Translations under genes and position numbers: made by a program
Assembly (NCBI RefSeq): GCF_001425055.1
Contig: NZ_LMDK01000012.1
Location: 1,030,205 to 1,094,204, forward strand
Source: Pelomonas sp. Root1237
GTDB taxonomy: Bacteria; Pseudomonadota; Gammaproteobacteria; Burkholderiales; Burkholderiaceae_C
DNA length: 64,000 nucleotides
Direction: 5' to 3'
Shown: one piece after another, positions 7,555 through 16,468 of the stretch
Layout of the letters: each line of letters opens with the position of its first letter
How positions within the stretch are numbered: the first letter of the stretch is position 1
Notes under the pieces: generated by a model
Told to the model about the DNA's origin: nothing
What the model saw: the letters and a program-made list of their open reading frames with translations, nothing else
Database searches by the model: none

Positions 7555-9162
7555 CTATTTCTTCTTGGGCACGGGCAGGCAGATCTTTACCAGCGGCAAC
7601 CAGAAGAACACGAGGTTGAGCAGGGACAGCACGACGTTGAGCAGGATGAAGGCGCAGATCGTGATGATGGGAATCGAGAACGAGCACAGCCAGCCGATGC
7701 CGATCTCGCTGACCGCCTTCGGCTTCTTCATGAAGTCCTCGGGCTTGTTGCGCATCAGCAGGTTGGCCAGTCCGGGCGGCACGTCGAAGGCGACGTTGGG
7801 CTTCATGGCGGCCAGCGAAGCACGGTCGAAGGCGGGCAGGGCGATGCGGGCCTGGGGCGTGCCGGTGGAGGCGAACCAGGGCGCCACGCGGTAGAGCGGC
7901 GTCATGTCGCTCCACAACAGGCGGGTCGGGCAGCCAGGCTCGCCGTGCACGCGCACGAAGGCGCGGATGGCGTAGAGGGCTTCGGCGTCGTCGAAGCGGC
8001 CCTCCAGCGTGCGGGCCTCGGCGGCGCGGCCATCGAGCACGGTCAGTGCCGCGTTGGTGAAGCGGTCCAGCCAGCCAGCGGGCACGGGGCCGAAGTCGTC
8101 GGGGATGTCAACGGCGCTGGCGCCCAGGTCCGTGACGACGCGCACGCAGGCTTGCAGGAAGCCGGACGCTCCGGCGGTGATGCGCTCCGTGGTGCCGAAG
8201 GTGGTCACGTTGCGGCCGATGAGCAATTCATCGAGCAGCAGCAGCAGGGCCGTGCCGCGGCCGTTGATGTCGAACTCGAAGGCGAGCTGGCGCACGAAGG
8301 CGACGAACTGCTCGCGCATGGCGGCGCTGTCACCGCTGTCGGGCTCGCTGGCGTCGACGGGCACATCGCCGTTCAGCCAGGTGGCCTCGAAGGCGCCACG
8401 TGCGTTCGGCAAGGGGCGAATGCTGGCTCGGGACAGATAGGGCGACAGATGGGCGATGAAGCTGTCCCGCGCGGTGGAGCTCGGGGCGCGGGCGGCGGCG
8501 TAGTCCACCGCGGCGTCGGCCGGCTTGCGTAGCGCCTCGCTGGTGGGCACGACGCCGTAGAGCAGGCTGCGTTTGGCGGCGTCGCAGACCGCGGGCATCA
8601 GCGCGTGCAGCGGGTTCACGGCCTCGGCCGGATGCACGGCACGCAGGGCGGCCAGGCGCGCATCGACGCCGGGGTTGCCGGTGCGTGGCGCAGGGCGGCG
8701 GGCTGGGTCGGGGTCCGCGTCAAAGGCGGCGGCGTTGGGCAGGGTGCGCCAGCCGTTGGCCTGCCAGGCCTGCCAGTTGTGCGGGTCGGCCAGGGCTTGC
8801 GCGTTCAGGTCCTCAGGCCCGGCCCAGCGGCGCACGACGAAGCCGCTGGACTCGATCTTCTTCGGGTCCAGGCGCGGCGAGCCGAAGACTTCGCAGTGCG
8901 TGTCGAACAGCACCAGGTTGAAGCGCCGGTGGATGGGCTGGAACAGCGCGCGCGGGGCGCCCTGGTCGGGCAGGCGGGCGATGGGTAGCGAGGCCGGCCA
9001 GCCGAAGCGGGGCCAGCCGGTGGACGTGATGGCATCGCTGAGTGCGGCGACGAAATCACCGGCCTCGATGTCGACAAGGACGGCCGGCGCATGTGGGTGC
9101 TGGCGCGACGGCCCACCCACGGCGACGGCGTGGTGGGTGTGGGCGTCCATGACAGCTGCCAT
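7555..9162 (-). CDS. eCIS protein with C-terminal membrane hairpin
   Basis: A 535-residue protein between the spike gene and gp25. Residues 1-480 look soluble and I recognise no enzyme motif; there is a His-rich start and a central helical section. Residues about 491-528 are almost wholly hydrophobic (for example 'IPIITICAFILLNVVLSLL') and long enough for two membrane passes, ending in a short PKKK tail. Proteins with a similar hydrophobic tail occur next to baseplate genes in other eCIS loci, as far as I recall, but I know of no defined function. An anchor holding the machine at the inner membrane, or a membrane-inserting tip component, would fit. Start ATG is six bases after the spike stop. 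Confidence 0.8.
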   Translation of the reverse strand: MAAVMDAHTHHAVAVGGPSRQHPHAPAVLVDIEAGDFVAALSDAITSTGWPRFGWPASLPIARLPDQGAPRALFQPIHRRFNLVLFDTHCEVFGSPRLDPKKIESSGFVVRRWAGPEDLNAQALADPHNWQAWQANGWRTLPNAAAFDADPDPARRPAPRTGNPGVDARLAALRAVHPAEAVNPLHALMPAVCDAAKRSLLYGVVPTSEALRKPADAAVDYAAARAPSSTARDSFIAHLSPYLSRASIRPLPNARGAFEATWLNGDVPVDASEPDSGDSAAMREQFVAFVRQLAFEFDINGRGTALLLLLDELLIGRNVTTFGTTERITAGASGFLQACVRVVTDLGASAVDIPDDFGPVPAGWLDRFTNAALTVLDGRAAEARTLEGRFDDAEALYAIRAFVRVHGEPGCPTRLLWSDMTPLYRVAPWFASTGTPQARIALPAFDRASLAAMKPNVAFDVPPGLANLLMRNKPEDFMKKPKAVSEIGIGWLCSFSIPIITICAFILLNVVLSLLNLVFFWLPLVKICLPVPKKK

Positions 9163-9168
9163 GTCAGT

Positions 9169-9882
9169 TCACCAAATATTGCCCGCGCCGGGCGTGTAGC
9201 TCGACGACACGACGGCGTTGGTGATCAGCGTGTCGCACTGGACCACGCCGCTGAACTTGGACATGCCGGCGTCCACATTCACCATGCCGGCGCTGACCTT
9301 GACCGTCGCCGCATTGACGGTGACGGTGGCCGAAGCGGTGACAGTGATGCCGCTGCTCTCAAGCTTGATGCTGTTGCCGTTGGAGTCGACCAGCTCGCAG
9401 GAGCCCGGGCCGTCCTTGAGCGTCAGCTTCTGGCCACCGGGGGTTTCGAGGATGAGCTTTTCCTGGCCGTCCTGGTCGTCGAGGGTGACCTTGACGCCAT
9501 TGCGCGAGCGCAGCACTTTCAGGTAGTTGTTACCCGAGCCGTCCATGCTTTCGGGCGGTGAAGCGGCGCCGTGCCAGAGGCCACCCAGCACGATGGGCAT
9601 GCGTGCGTCGCCCTGCACGAAGGCCACGGCCACGAGGTCGCCGACGTCGGGCACCCACCAGGAACCGCGGTTGTTGCCGGCGAAGGGCGCCACCAGCATG
9701 GCCCAGATCTCGGCGTCGCCGCTTTGCTCGTCGACGCCATGGACGCGCACCTTGACGCGGCCGCGGTTGTCGGGGTCCTTGATGTCGGTCACGTCGGCCA
9801 TGAAGACGCCGCCGCCCAGCCAGGCCGGGCCGAGGGCCGGTGGGTTGCCGGCGGGGGCGAAGGTGAAGGGGGCGCGGTCCAT
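9169..9882 (-). CDS. gp5/VgrG-like spike protein
   Basis: A 237-residue protein, start set at the ATG at 9882 one base after the gpD stop; an extended frame upstream runs into the gpD gene. Residues about 20-110 form the gp5/VgrG OB-fold: 'DPDNRGRVKVRVHGVDEQSG' then 'VPDVGDLVAVAFVQGD' and 'PIVLGGLWHG'. The C-terminus is a run of short alternating T/V strands ('VTASATVTVNAATVKVSAG'), the expected triple-stranded beta-helix needle. Together with the gpD-like protein encoded just before, it makes the split equivalent of VgrG. No PAAR tip gene is visible in the window. Confidence 0.9.
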   Translation of the reverse strand: MDRAPFTFAPAGNPPALGPAWLGGGVFMADVTDIKDPDNRGRVKVRVHGVDEQSGDAEIWAMLVAPFAGNNRGSWWVPDVGDLVAVAFVQGDARMPIVLGGLWHGAASPPESMDGSGNNYLKVLRSRNGVKVTLDDQDGQEKLILETPGGQKLTLKDGPGSCELVDSNGNSIKLESSGITVTASATVTVNAATVKVSAGMVNVDAGMSKFSGVVQCDTLITNAVVSSSYTPGAGNIW

Positions 9883-9883
9883 G

Positions 9884-10978
9884 TCAGTTGTCGGCGATGA
9901 AGGCCGACTGGGCGACAAACTCGGTCACATAGCCGCTCGTCGGATCGAAGCGGTGGCGCGCCTCGACCACGGCGTAGCAGTTGTCGAAGCGCCGGCCGAC
10001 GCCGTGCAGGTTCACGCGGCTGCCCACGCGCAGGCCGGCATTGCCCTCGGTGCGGCCGTGCAGACGCACGAACTGGCGGGCGCGCTGGTCAAAGGCGGCG
10101 TCGGCGAGGGCCTGGGCTTCGGTGTCGTTGCGGCAGGGCAGGGCGCCGAGGTTCTCACTGCGCTCCATGCCGATATCGGACAACAGCGAGGCGCCCGTGC
10201 GGCCGCTTCCCGGACCGGGTTGAGCGCCGGTGCTGGTCTTGGTGAAGTCGCTGCCGGCGGCCGGGTCGAAGCCACGCGCCATGACCTCGGTGACCTGGCT
10301 GGACAGGTCGGCGATGACGCGCACCTCCTGCAGCTGGCTGTAGAGCGTGAGGTCCAGCGTGCCCCGGTCCATGTCCGCACTGCTGCGCACCTGCAGCGTG
10401 CTGCCGATCACCTGCATCTCGCAATCGCTGCGGCTCAGCACGCGGCGCAGGAATGACAGGTCGCTTTCATTCATCTGCACCCACAGCGCGTTGCCGCTGG
10501 GCAGGCCGGTGGCATCGACGGTGAGGCCGTGGCTGCTGGCGATGGTCTGCACAACGTCTTCCACGCTCGACGCCTCGTAGCTCTTGCTGCGCCGACTCAT
10601 GCGCGCGGCGTACAGCTTGTCCTCGGCCAGCACCAGCAGGCTCGGCGGTGCGCCGACGGAGCCGCTGGCTTCGATGGCGTGGATCTGGCCGTCGAAGATC
10701 TCGATGGGGCCGGAGGTCTCGCCGGCGTAGAGCTGCACGCGGGCACCGAGCTTGATGGGTCCGCCGGCGTCGAATACCAGGCCCAGGCTGCCGCCGACCA
10801 TGCCCCAGTTGCCCATGCCGAGCGACAGGCTGCTCATGCCGCCCTCGGCCTCGGTGACGGAGAAGGTTCGCACGAGATCGTCCAGCGCGGGCAGGGCCTG
10901 GCCGTCCACGCGCAGCGTCGGCCGCGCGCTGTAGGCGGTGCGCGAGGAGACCGGGCGTTCGCTGGTTTCGGGAGGCAT
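9884..10978 (-). CDS. Phage late control D-like spike base (Pvc8/gpD-like)
   Basis: A 364-residue protein of the gpD / T4 gp27 / VgrG N-terminal family. Typical features are the N-terminal 'PTLRVDGQALPALDDLV' strand, the 'YAGETSGPIEIFDGQIHAIEA' barrel section and the 'WVQMNESDLSFLRRVLSRS' segment near the middle, which matches the conserved 'E.D..FL.RL' motif. It forms the trimeric hub that joins the tube to the needle. It follows the DUF5908-like peptide by 12 bases and precedes the gp5-like needle by one base. Confidence 0.9.
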   Translation of the reverse strand: MPPETSERPVSSRTAYSARPTLRVDGQALPALDDLVRTFSVTEAEGGMSSLSLGMGNWGMVGGSLGLVFDAGGPIKLGARVQLYAGETSGPIEIFDGQIHAIEASGSVGAPPSLLVLAEDKLYAARMSRRSKSYEASSVEDVVQTIASSHGLTVDATGLPSGNALWVQMNESDLSFLRRVLSRSDCEMQVIGSTLQVRSSADMDRGTLDLTLYSQLQEVRVIADLSSQVTEVMARGFDPAAGSDFTKTSTGAQPGPGSGRTGASLLSDIGMERSENLGALPCRNDTEAQALADAAFDQRARQFVRLHGRTEGNAGLRVGSRVNLHGVGRRFDNCYAVVEARHRFDPTSGYVTEFVAQSAFIADN

Positions 10979-10990
10979 GGCCGGTGAGTC

Positions 10991-11182
10991 CTAGTCGGCC
11001 AGCAGGCGCGCGCGGCGCTCGAGGGCGACGCTGAGTTGCTGGTCGAGCATGTGGGCGAATTCGGGCGTCCAGGCCGGCGTGGGCGTGGCGTTGGCCGCGC
11101 CCTGGGCGTCGCGTGACTGCTGGCCGGCGGTGGTTTCCGGTGGCGGAACGTCGACGACGATTTCATCGATGAAGACGGGCAT
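10991..11182 (-). CDS. DUF5908-like small eCIS protein
   Basis: A 63-residue protein whose first residues, 'MPVFIDEIVVDV', match the start of the DUF5908 family, a set of short proteins encoded between the Pvc7-like and gpD-like genes of many eCIS loci. The middle is Pro/Ala/Thr-rich and probably disordered; the last third is a predicted amphipathic helix. The family function is unknown. Position and N-terminal match support the call. Confidence 0.7.
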   Translation of the reverse strand: MPVFIDEIVVDVPPPETTAGQQSRDAQGAANATPTPAWTPEFAHMLDQQLSVALERRARLLAD

Positions 11183-11196
11183 GGGGGTGTTCCTGT

Positions 11197-12132
11197 TCAG
11201 TCGTCGAAGCGCAGGGCGCGCGGGGCCTGGCCGACGTTGGCGCGCAGGCCGGCCGCACCGGCGGGCAGGGCGCGGCCGTCGATGCTGAAACCGGCGCCGA
11301 CGTCGGTGGCGAGTTGCTGCGGCACTGGCGGCGGGGCGAGGCGGCCGGCGTCGAAGCGCAGCGATGGAGTAGAGGCGGAGAGGCCAATGCCGGCACCCGC
11401 GCCGATTCCTGCGCCAATGCCGCCGACACCCGCACCGCCGGCGAACGACACCGCAGCCTTGAGTTCGACCTTGGCGCCGACAGCCAGCGTCGCGCCGGCC
11501 GAGAAGCGCAGGCTGACCTCGCCATTCATGCTGGCGATGGCGCGGGCGGCGCGCAGGTCACCACCCAGGCCGGCGATGCCGGCAGCACCACCCAGCCCGC
11601 CCGCCACTTCGAAGGCGCTGCTGCGCGCACGCGAGGCGTTGGCGGCAGACGGGTTGTCGCGCTCCAGAGCGCTGAACTCGTTGGGCTGCTCCTTCAGGGC
11701 CAGGGCCACGCTGGAGCGCAGCGGCACGCCCTCGGGTGAGAAGAAGTCCAGCGTCTCGCGATAGCTGTCCGAGATGCCGGTGAAGGTGAAGGTGCCCCAC
11801 TCGAAGCGCAACGTGGGCGGCGTGAAGGCGGCACTGGACTCGGCGCTCTGGGTGCCGGTGGCGTCCGGCGAGCGCACGGCGGCGCGCAGTCGGCGCGTGA
11901 TGGTGCGCACGTCTTCGCCGGTGTGGGTGGTGTCGAACAGCAGGTCCAGGCCGAGCTTGGCGCTGGACTGCGTGGCCGTCTGCGTGGTGCTGCCGCTGCC
12001 GCTCTGCGGGCTGGTGGAGTTGGTGATCTCGACCTGCAGCGAAACCGGGTTGAAGTGCACCTCGACGGTGTCGATGTCCTGGCCATTCCTTTGCAGAACG
12101 ATCTTGGCCTTGACGACATTGGGAGCAGTCAT
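11197..12132 (-). CDS. CIS tube-associated protein (Pvc7/Afp7-like)
   Basis: A 311-residue protein, start set at the ATG at 12132 overlapping the tube 2 stop by four bases; a longer frame reaching 12630 only reads the tube 2 gene in another frame. The N-terminal domain 'VVKAKIVLQRNGQDIDTVEV' then 'HFNPVSLQVE' is the eCIS tube-protein N-terminal domain, which caps the tube at the baseplate like T4 gp53/gp48-type factors. Family members often end in a LysM domain. Here no LysM is evident; instead residues about 170-270 are unusually Gly/Ala-rich ('GVGGIGAGIGAGAGIG'). This may be a flexible or hydrophobic collar. Confidence 0.8.
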   Translation of the reverse strand: MTAPNVVKAKIVLQRNGQDIDTVEVHFNPVSLQVEITNSTSPQSGSGSTTQTATQSSAKLGLDLLFDTTHTGEDVRTITRRLRAAVRSPDATGTQSAESSAAFTPPTLRFEWGTFTFTGISDSYRETLDFFSPEGVPLRSSVALALKEQPNEFSALERDNPSAANASRARSSAFEVAGGLGGAAGIAGLGGDLRAARAIASMNGEVSLRFSAGATLAVGAKVELKAAVSFAGGAGVGGIGAGIGAGAGIGLSASTPSLRFDAGRLAPPPVPQQLATDVGAGFSIDGRALPAGAAGLRANVGQAPRALRFDD

Positions 12133-12608
12133 GATGTCGAGTGCTCCAGTCCTTCGTGGACGATGTGCAGCTCTTCCACGCCCACGTCGGTGCCGCGCGC
12201 ATTGAGGTCGGCGGCCTTGAACTTGACGGGCATGGCGCGGCGCAGGGTCCAGCCCATGACACGCTCGCCGGTCGTGCTGCGGATCTCGATCTCGGCCTTG
12301 AGGCGGTTCACATAGCCGCCCTGGCCCAGCAGCTCGAACCATTGCCAGAGGTCGCGCGAGCGGGTGATGCCGCGCTTGAGCACGACGGTGGCGAAGTTGA
12401 CGCCGCCGGGGCGCTGCACGCTGCCCCAGTTGCGGCCGCCTTCGCGGATGCTGCGTGGCTCCATCGTGGCTTCGAGGCCGGTCAGCTCGCTGAAGGCGCC
12501 CTGGCAGAGCGTCGCGTCGTCGCCGCCGCTGCCGTCTACCGGGTCGCGGCTGAAGGACACATGAAAATTGAACACGCCGATCGGGGCGCCCCGTGCATCG
12601 GCGCTCAT
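12129..12608 (-). CDS. Second inner-tube protein (Afp5-like)
   Basis: A 159-residue phage tail tube protein. It shares with tube 1 the pattern 'FNFHVSF...F SELTGLE', the central 'VVLKRGITRSRDLWQWF' (compare 'VTLKRGIISSKSLWDWV' in tube 1), and the terminal 'VGVEELHIVHEGLE'. Such second tube paralogues in eCIS form the first tube ring on the baseplate in place of the bulk tube protein. It overlaps sheath 2 upstream and the Pvc7-like gene downstream by four bases each. Confidence 0.88.
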   Translation of the reverse strand: MSADARGAPIGVFNFHVSFSRDPVDGSGGDDATLCQGAFSELTGLEATMEPRSIREGGRNWGSVQRPGGVNFATVVLKRGITRSRDLWQWFELLGQGGYVNRLKAEIEIRSTTGERVMGWTLRRAMPVKFKAADLNARGTDVGVEELHIVHEGLEHSTS

Positions 12609-14098
12609 GCAGCCTCCGCGGTGTGGGCAAGCGGCTCGGCGTCCTGCCAGTTGACGCTGCCGTCCTCGGCCAGGGCCAGCTCGATGCGGATGTGCTCGAT
12701 GGCGGCTTGCGGCGCGAACTGCACCAGCACGATGACGCGGCCGGCGTCGAGATCGCTCTGGGTCATCACGCTGCGGTCGCAGCGCACCGTGAAGGCTTCG
12801 GACGCGCTGCTACCGCGCAGGGCGCCAGCCTGCCAGTAGCTGGCCAGCATGTCTTCGAAGCGGCTGCGCACGCGAGCCCAGAGAGCTTCGCCGGAGGTCT
12901 CGAAGACCAGCGTCGCGCCGACCATGCGGGCGGTGCGCAGCAACTGGCCGAGCAGGCGCACGACGCCGGCGCTGCGCCATTCGCGCACGGCGCTCAGCGA
13001 AGGGTCGCTGAGCAGGCGGATGCCGTTGGCCGTAGGGCCGAAGAGGGCGAAGGTCTCGGCCAGCGGCCAGCCGCTGCGGCGGCTATCGAGGTTGGACAGA
13101 TAGCCGGCGAACTGGCCTCGCGGGGGCGAACGCAGCTCCTGGTCGCTGGGTTGCGGATGGACGGCGAGGACGCCCATGGGCGCCTGGCCGGCGGCTGGGC
13201 GCACCGGGCCATTGGCGAGTACCGAGGCGGCGATCAGGCCGGCCAGCGCGCCGTCGGGCGGGATCAGGCCTTCGGGCGTGCGCACCTCGCGCAGTGGCAG
13301 CAGCCAGGGCGTGGCGCACTCCACCATGCTGGTCTGCAGCCTGATGGCAGCGCTGAGCTGGCGTGCGGCCTGGGTGTCGCGGGCGGCCAGCGGCGCGGCG
13401 ACGAGCAGCATCAGGTCGCGGCGCTGTCGCGCGAGCGTGTTGCGCAGCCTCAGCACATTGCTGTTCCAGAGTTCGAAGGCCGCGTCGGACAGCCGCGGCG
13501 CCGCAAGTTGCCGCACGCCGTTTGTGGGCGGCGTGGCGAAGGTGGGCGTGCCGCATTCGACAAAGACTTCGGGCACGACGGCAGCCACGCCTGGGTCGCC
13601 GGGGATGGGAGGCTGGTTCAGATTCGCGTGCAGCTCGGGCAGGTCGGGCGCCAGCACGAAGCTGACGTCATCCAGCGTCCATGCCTGCTGCATGGCGACA
13701 TCCAGCGCGTCGAACAGCGTCACGGCGGGTGTCGAGCCCAGCGGCCAGGGCAGGCCCAGGCACAGCACATAAGCCTTGCGCCCGCCGTTGGCAAAGAAGT
13801 CGCGCACCGCCAGGCCCAGCCAGTCGTCGGCGAGTTCGCTGCGCCCCTGCACGGCGCGGGCATGCCAGTCGAAAAGGCTGTCGAAGGCGTCCCAGGTGTC
13901 GATGGGCGCCGGCATGCCGAGCAGGGTCTCGCGCAGGGCGGCGTCCTTGAAGCCCCGCGCATTCAACCAATCCGACATCGCCCGCGGCAGCGCCACGCTG
14001 GCGCGGCGCGTCGTCCAGCCCACGAACAGCGCGATGTCGGCGCGGGCCGGATGCGGGCGCTCGACAGGGCGGGTCGACTCGAAGCTCAGTCCGTACAT
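12605..14098 (-). CDS. Divergent second tail sheath protein
   Basis: A 497-residue protein. The C-terminal sheath domain is recognisable: 'RCDRSVMTQSDLDAG' aligns with 'RCDRSTMTQNDLDNG' of the main sheath, and 'ALWARVRSRFEDMLASYWQ' with the equivalent helix there. The N-terminal part ('RADIALFVGWTTRR') keeps the sheath start but diverges strongly, and it is 125 residues shorter than sheath 1. In eCIS, minor sheath paralogues make the first or last ring of the sheath. Its position directly before tube 2 suggests a matched baseplate-proximal sheath-tube pair. Confidence 0.85.
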   Translation of the reverse strand: MYGLSFESTRPVERPHPARADIALFVGWTTRRASVALPRAMSDWLNARGFKDAALRETLLGMPAPIDTWDAFDSLFDWHARAVQGRSELADDWLGLAVRDFFANGGRKAYVLCLGLPWPLGSTPAVTLFDALDVAMQQAWTLDDVSFVLAPDLPELHANLNQPPIPGDPGVAAVVPEVFVECGTPTFATPPTNGVRQLAAPRLSDAAFELWNSNVLRLRNTLARQRRDLMLLVAAPLAARDTQAARQLSAAIRLQTSMVECATPWLLPLREVRTPEGLIPPDGALAGLIAASVLANGPVRPAAGQAPMGVLAVHPQPSDQELRSPPRGQFAGYLSNLDSRRSGWPLAETFALFGPTANGIRLLSDPSLSAVREWRSAGVVRLLGQLLRTARMVGATLVFETSGEALWARVRSRFEDMLASYWQAGALRGSSASEAFTVRCDRSVMTQSDLDAGRVIVLVQFAPQAAIEHIRIELALAEDGSVNWQDAEPLAHTAEAA

Positions 14099-14111
14099 GG
14101 AAGCGGCCCGC

Positions 14112-14555
14112 TCACGCGGCCTCGATCTCCAGACCTTCGGACGACAGCACCAGCTCTTCCATGGCCACGTCGCCGCCGCCCTTGGCCGCGAGCGTCGGGC
14201 CGGTGTACTTGAGCGGGATGGCGTTGCGCAGCAGCCAGACCTGCACCGGGTTGCGGGCCTCGTCGAGCAGGGTGATGGAGATGTTCTTCTGCGCGTTGAC
14301 GCCGGTGGTGCGGGTCTCCTTCACCCAGTCCCACAGAGACTTGGAGCTGATGATGCCGCGCTTGAGCGTCACGTCGCCGACCTTGTGGACGCCGGGGATC
14401 TTGCGCACATGGTTCTCCGCGTCGTTGCCGTAGCGGTACTCGGCCACGGTGATTTCCGAGCCGAGGCCGGAGACGTCGGAGAAGCCGCCGAAGGCTTCCG
14501 CGCCGTCGAAGTTGACGAGGAAGTTGAAGGCGCCGTAAGGGACTTTGCGTGCCAT
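14112..14555 (-). CDS. Inner-tube protein (Afp1/Pvc1-like)
   Basis: A 147-residue protein of the Hcp-like phage tail tube family. Diagnostic are 'MARKVPYGAFNFLVNFDG', 'FSDVSGLGSEITVAEYR' and 'MEELVLSSEGLEIE'. Length is normal. It polymerises as stacked hexamers inside the sheath and carries or channels cargo. Its gene directly follows sheath 1 by 13 bases, the usual sheath-tube order reversed from Afp but common in other eCIS. Confidence 0.93.
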   Translation of the reverse strand: MARKVPYGAFNFLVNFDGAEAFGGFSDVSGLGSEITVAEYRYGNDAENHVRKIPGVHKVGDVTLKRGIISSKSLWDWVKETRTTGVNAQKNISITLLDEARNPVQVWLLRNAIPLKYTGPTLAAKGGGDVAMEELVLSSEGLEIEAA

Positions 14556-14568
14556 GAGCTGCTCCTAA

Positions 14569-16437
14569 TCAGTCGCGGGAATCGGCGGTCTTCTGGCCGA
14601 TGCGGAAGATCACGAACTCGGCGGGCTTGAGCGCCGCAACGCCGATCTGGCAGACCAGGCGGCCGTTGTCCAGGTCGTTCTGCGTCATCGTCGAGCGGTC
14701 GCAGCGCACGAAATAGGCCTCCTCGGCCTTGCCGCCCAGCAGGGCGCCATTGCGCCATTCGTTGTAGAGGAACTGCGCGATGGTTTCGCGGATGTTGGCC
14801 CACAGGCGCTCGCCGTTGGGCTCGAACACGGCCCACTGGGTGCTGCGGTCGATGGAGGCTTCCAGGTAGTTGAAATAACGCCGCACGTTGACGTATTTCC
14901 ATTCGGGGTCGCTGCTGGCCGTGCGCGCGCCCCAGACGCGGTAGCCGCGGCCCGGGAAGTAGCGCAGGCAGTTGACGCCCAGCGGGTTGAGCACCTCCTG
15001 CTCGCCAAAGCTGACATCGCGCTCGAAACGCAGCGCGCCGCGCACGACTTCGTTGGCAGGTGCCTTGAACACGCCGCGCTCGATGTCGTTGCGCGCATAG
15101 ATGCCGCAGACGAAGCCCGACGGCGGCAGGGCGATCTCGCGCGGGATGTCATCGCGGCCCGGCCGGGCATTGGGGTTGGCGATGACGACCCAGGGGTAGT
15201 ACATCGCGGCGTATTTGCTGTCGATGGTGGCGCGGGCTTCGCGCGCGGCACCGGCGTTGAGGCCGGTGTTGGTGTCGAGCACGGCGATGCGGTACATGCG
15301 CCGGCCTTCGGCGTGGGTGATCAGCGAGTTGCGGATGGCGTCGCGCGCGGCATAGGCGCTGGAGCCGGGGGCAGCGACGATGGCGATGTCGTCGAGTTTG
15401 GCCAGGGCGGCGAAGGCGCCGATGTAGCTGGCGTCCATGGGCTCGGCGCCGTCGTTGCCGCCGGTCAACGCGAAGGAGCCGCGGCGGCCGGTGGCGTTGG
15501 CGGCGGTCGGGAACAAGGCGGCGAGCAGCTGGAAGGCGTTGACGGCGCTGCCGAGGTTGGCGGCGTAGAGGTTCTCGATCTGGTCGACGCGGCGGTTGGG
15601 TTGCGGCGGCATCACGGTGCCGAGCCAGCGTGGGTGGCCGCGGTCGTAGCCGAGGTCGTCGATGGCCAGGCTGCCGCCATCGGCGTCGGTCGCAATGACG
15701 GCCAGCGTGATCAGCGAGACGGAGGCGAGCAGGGCTGCCGCGGCGTCGCGCTGGGCCTGGTTGCCGGCGGCGGCGATGGCGGCCTGGGCGGCAGCGTCGG
15801 GTGCGGTGACGGCACCATCGCCGGCGTCGGTGAGCGCATGCCAGCCATCGGCACGCTTGACGAAGTAGCTGTGGGGCGCGGCCACACCGCTGCGGGCCAG
15901 CGAGCCCAGGGGCGTGCTGTCCAGCACGCGCTGCGGGGCGGGCGCGATGATTTCGCGCGTCTGGATGCCGCGCAGCTGGGACTGCTCACGGGTGGGCACG
16001 GCGCCGTTGCCACTGGCGCCCGGGAAGCGGGCGACGAAGCGGATGCGGTTGGTGTCGTCCTCCGCCGCCAGTACCGCGGGCGCGACGGCGGCGGGGCGCA
16101 GGTCGGCCGTGCTTGCCAGGCCGGAGTCGTTGGCGCCGCGCGCCAGGAACACACGCGCCACATAGAGCCGCGAACCGCCCTCGTTGAAATAGGCCCGCAC
16201 GGCATGCGCCAGGAAGTTGATCGCGTCGGCCTGCAGGTCGAGATTGGCCGTGCCGCCGTAGATGCGCTCGAAGTCGGCGAAGCTGGTCAGGATCTCGGGC
16301 AGCAGCTCGGCCGTGGCGATGGGGCCCTTGCGCGTGGGGCCGGCGAAGGCCGTGGTGCTCGTGCCCACGCCTTCGATGGACTTGGCTCGAAAGCTGGTTT
16401 CTTCCACGTACACGCCTGGGGCGAGGTATTCGGGCAT
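14569..16437 (-). CDS. Major tail sheath protein (Afp2/Pvc2-like)
   Basis: A 622-residue contractile sheath protein. The start 'MPEYLAPGVYVEETSF' is the classic sheath N-terminus, and 'GVGTSTTAFAGPTRKGP' follows. The C-terminal domain contains 'GYRVWGARTASSDPEWKYV', 'NVRRYFNYLEASI' and 'RCDRSTMTQNDLDNG', all typical. A large insertion between residues about 100 and 300 accounts for its length compared with about 350-480 for the shortest family members. It forms the contractile outer cylinder that drives the tube. Confidence 0.93.
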   Translation of the reverse strand: MPEYLAPGVYVEETSFRAKSIEGVGTSTTAFAGPTRKGPIATAELLPEILTSFADFERIYGGTANLDLQADAINFLAHAVRAYFNEGGSRLYVARVFLARGANDSGLASTADLRPAAVAPAVLAAEDDTNRIRFVARFPGASGNGAVPTREQSQLRGIQTREIIAPAPQRVLDSTPLGSLARSGVAAPHSYFVKRADGWHALTDAGDGAVTAPDAAAQAAIAAAGNQAQRDAAAALLASVSLITLAVIATDADGGSLAIDDLGYDRGHPRWLGTVMPPQPNRRVDQIENLYAANLGSAVNAFQLLAALFPTAANATGRRGSFALTGGNDGAEPMDASYIGAFAALAKLDDIAIVAAPGSSAYAARDAIRNSLITHAEGRRMYRIAVLDTNTGLNAGAAREARATIDSKYAAMYYPWVVIANPNARPGRDDIPREIALPPSGFVCGIYARNDIERGVFKAPANEVVRGALRFERDVSFGEQEVLNPLGVNCLRYFPGRGYRVWGARTASSDPEWKYVNVRRYFNYLEASIDRSTQWAVFEPNGERLWANIRETIAQFLYNEWRNGALLGGKAEEAYFVRCDRSTMTQNDLDNGRLVCQIGVAALKPAEFVIFRIGQKTADSRD

Positions 16438-16468
16438 GGTGTGCCTCCTTCAATCGGTCAAGCAGGGC

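Noticed and set aside
12133-12630. Upstream extension of the Pvc7-like gene
   Set aside because: It only reads the tube 2 gene in another frame. The ATG at 12132 in a four-base overlap with the tube 2 stop is the natural start.
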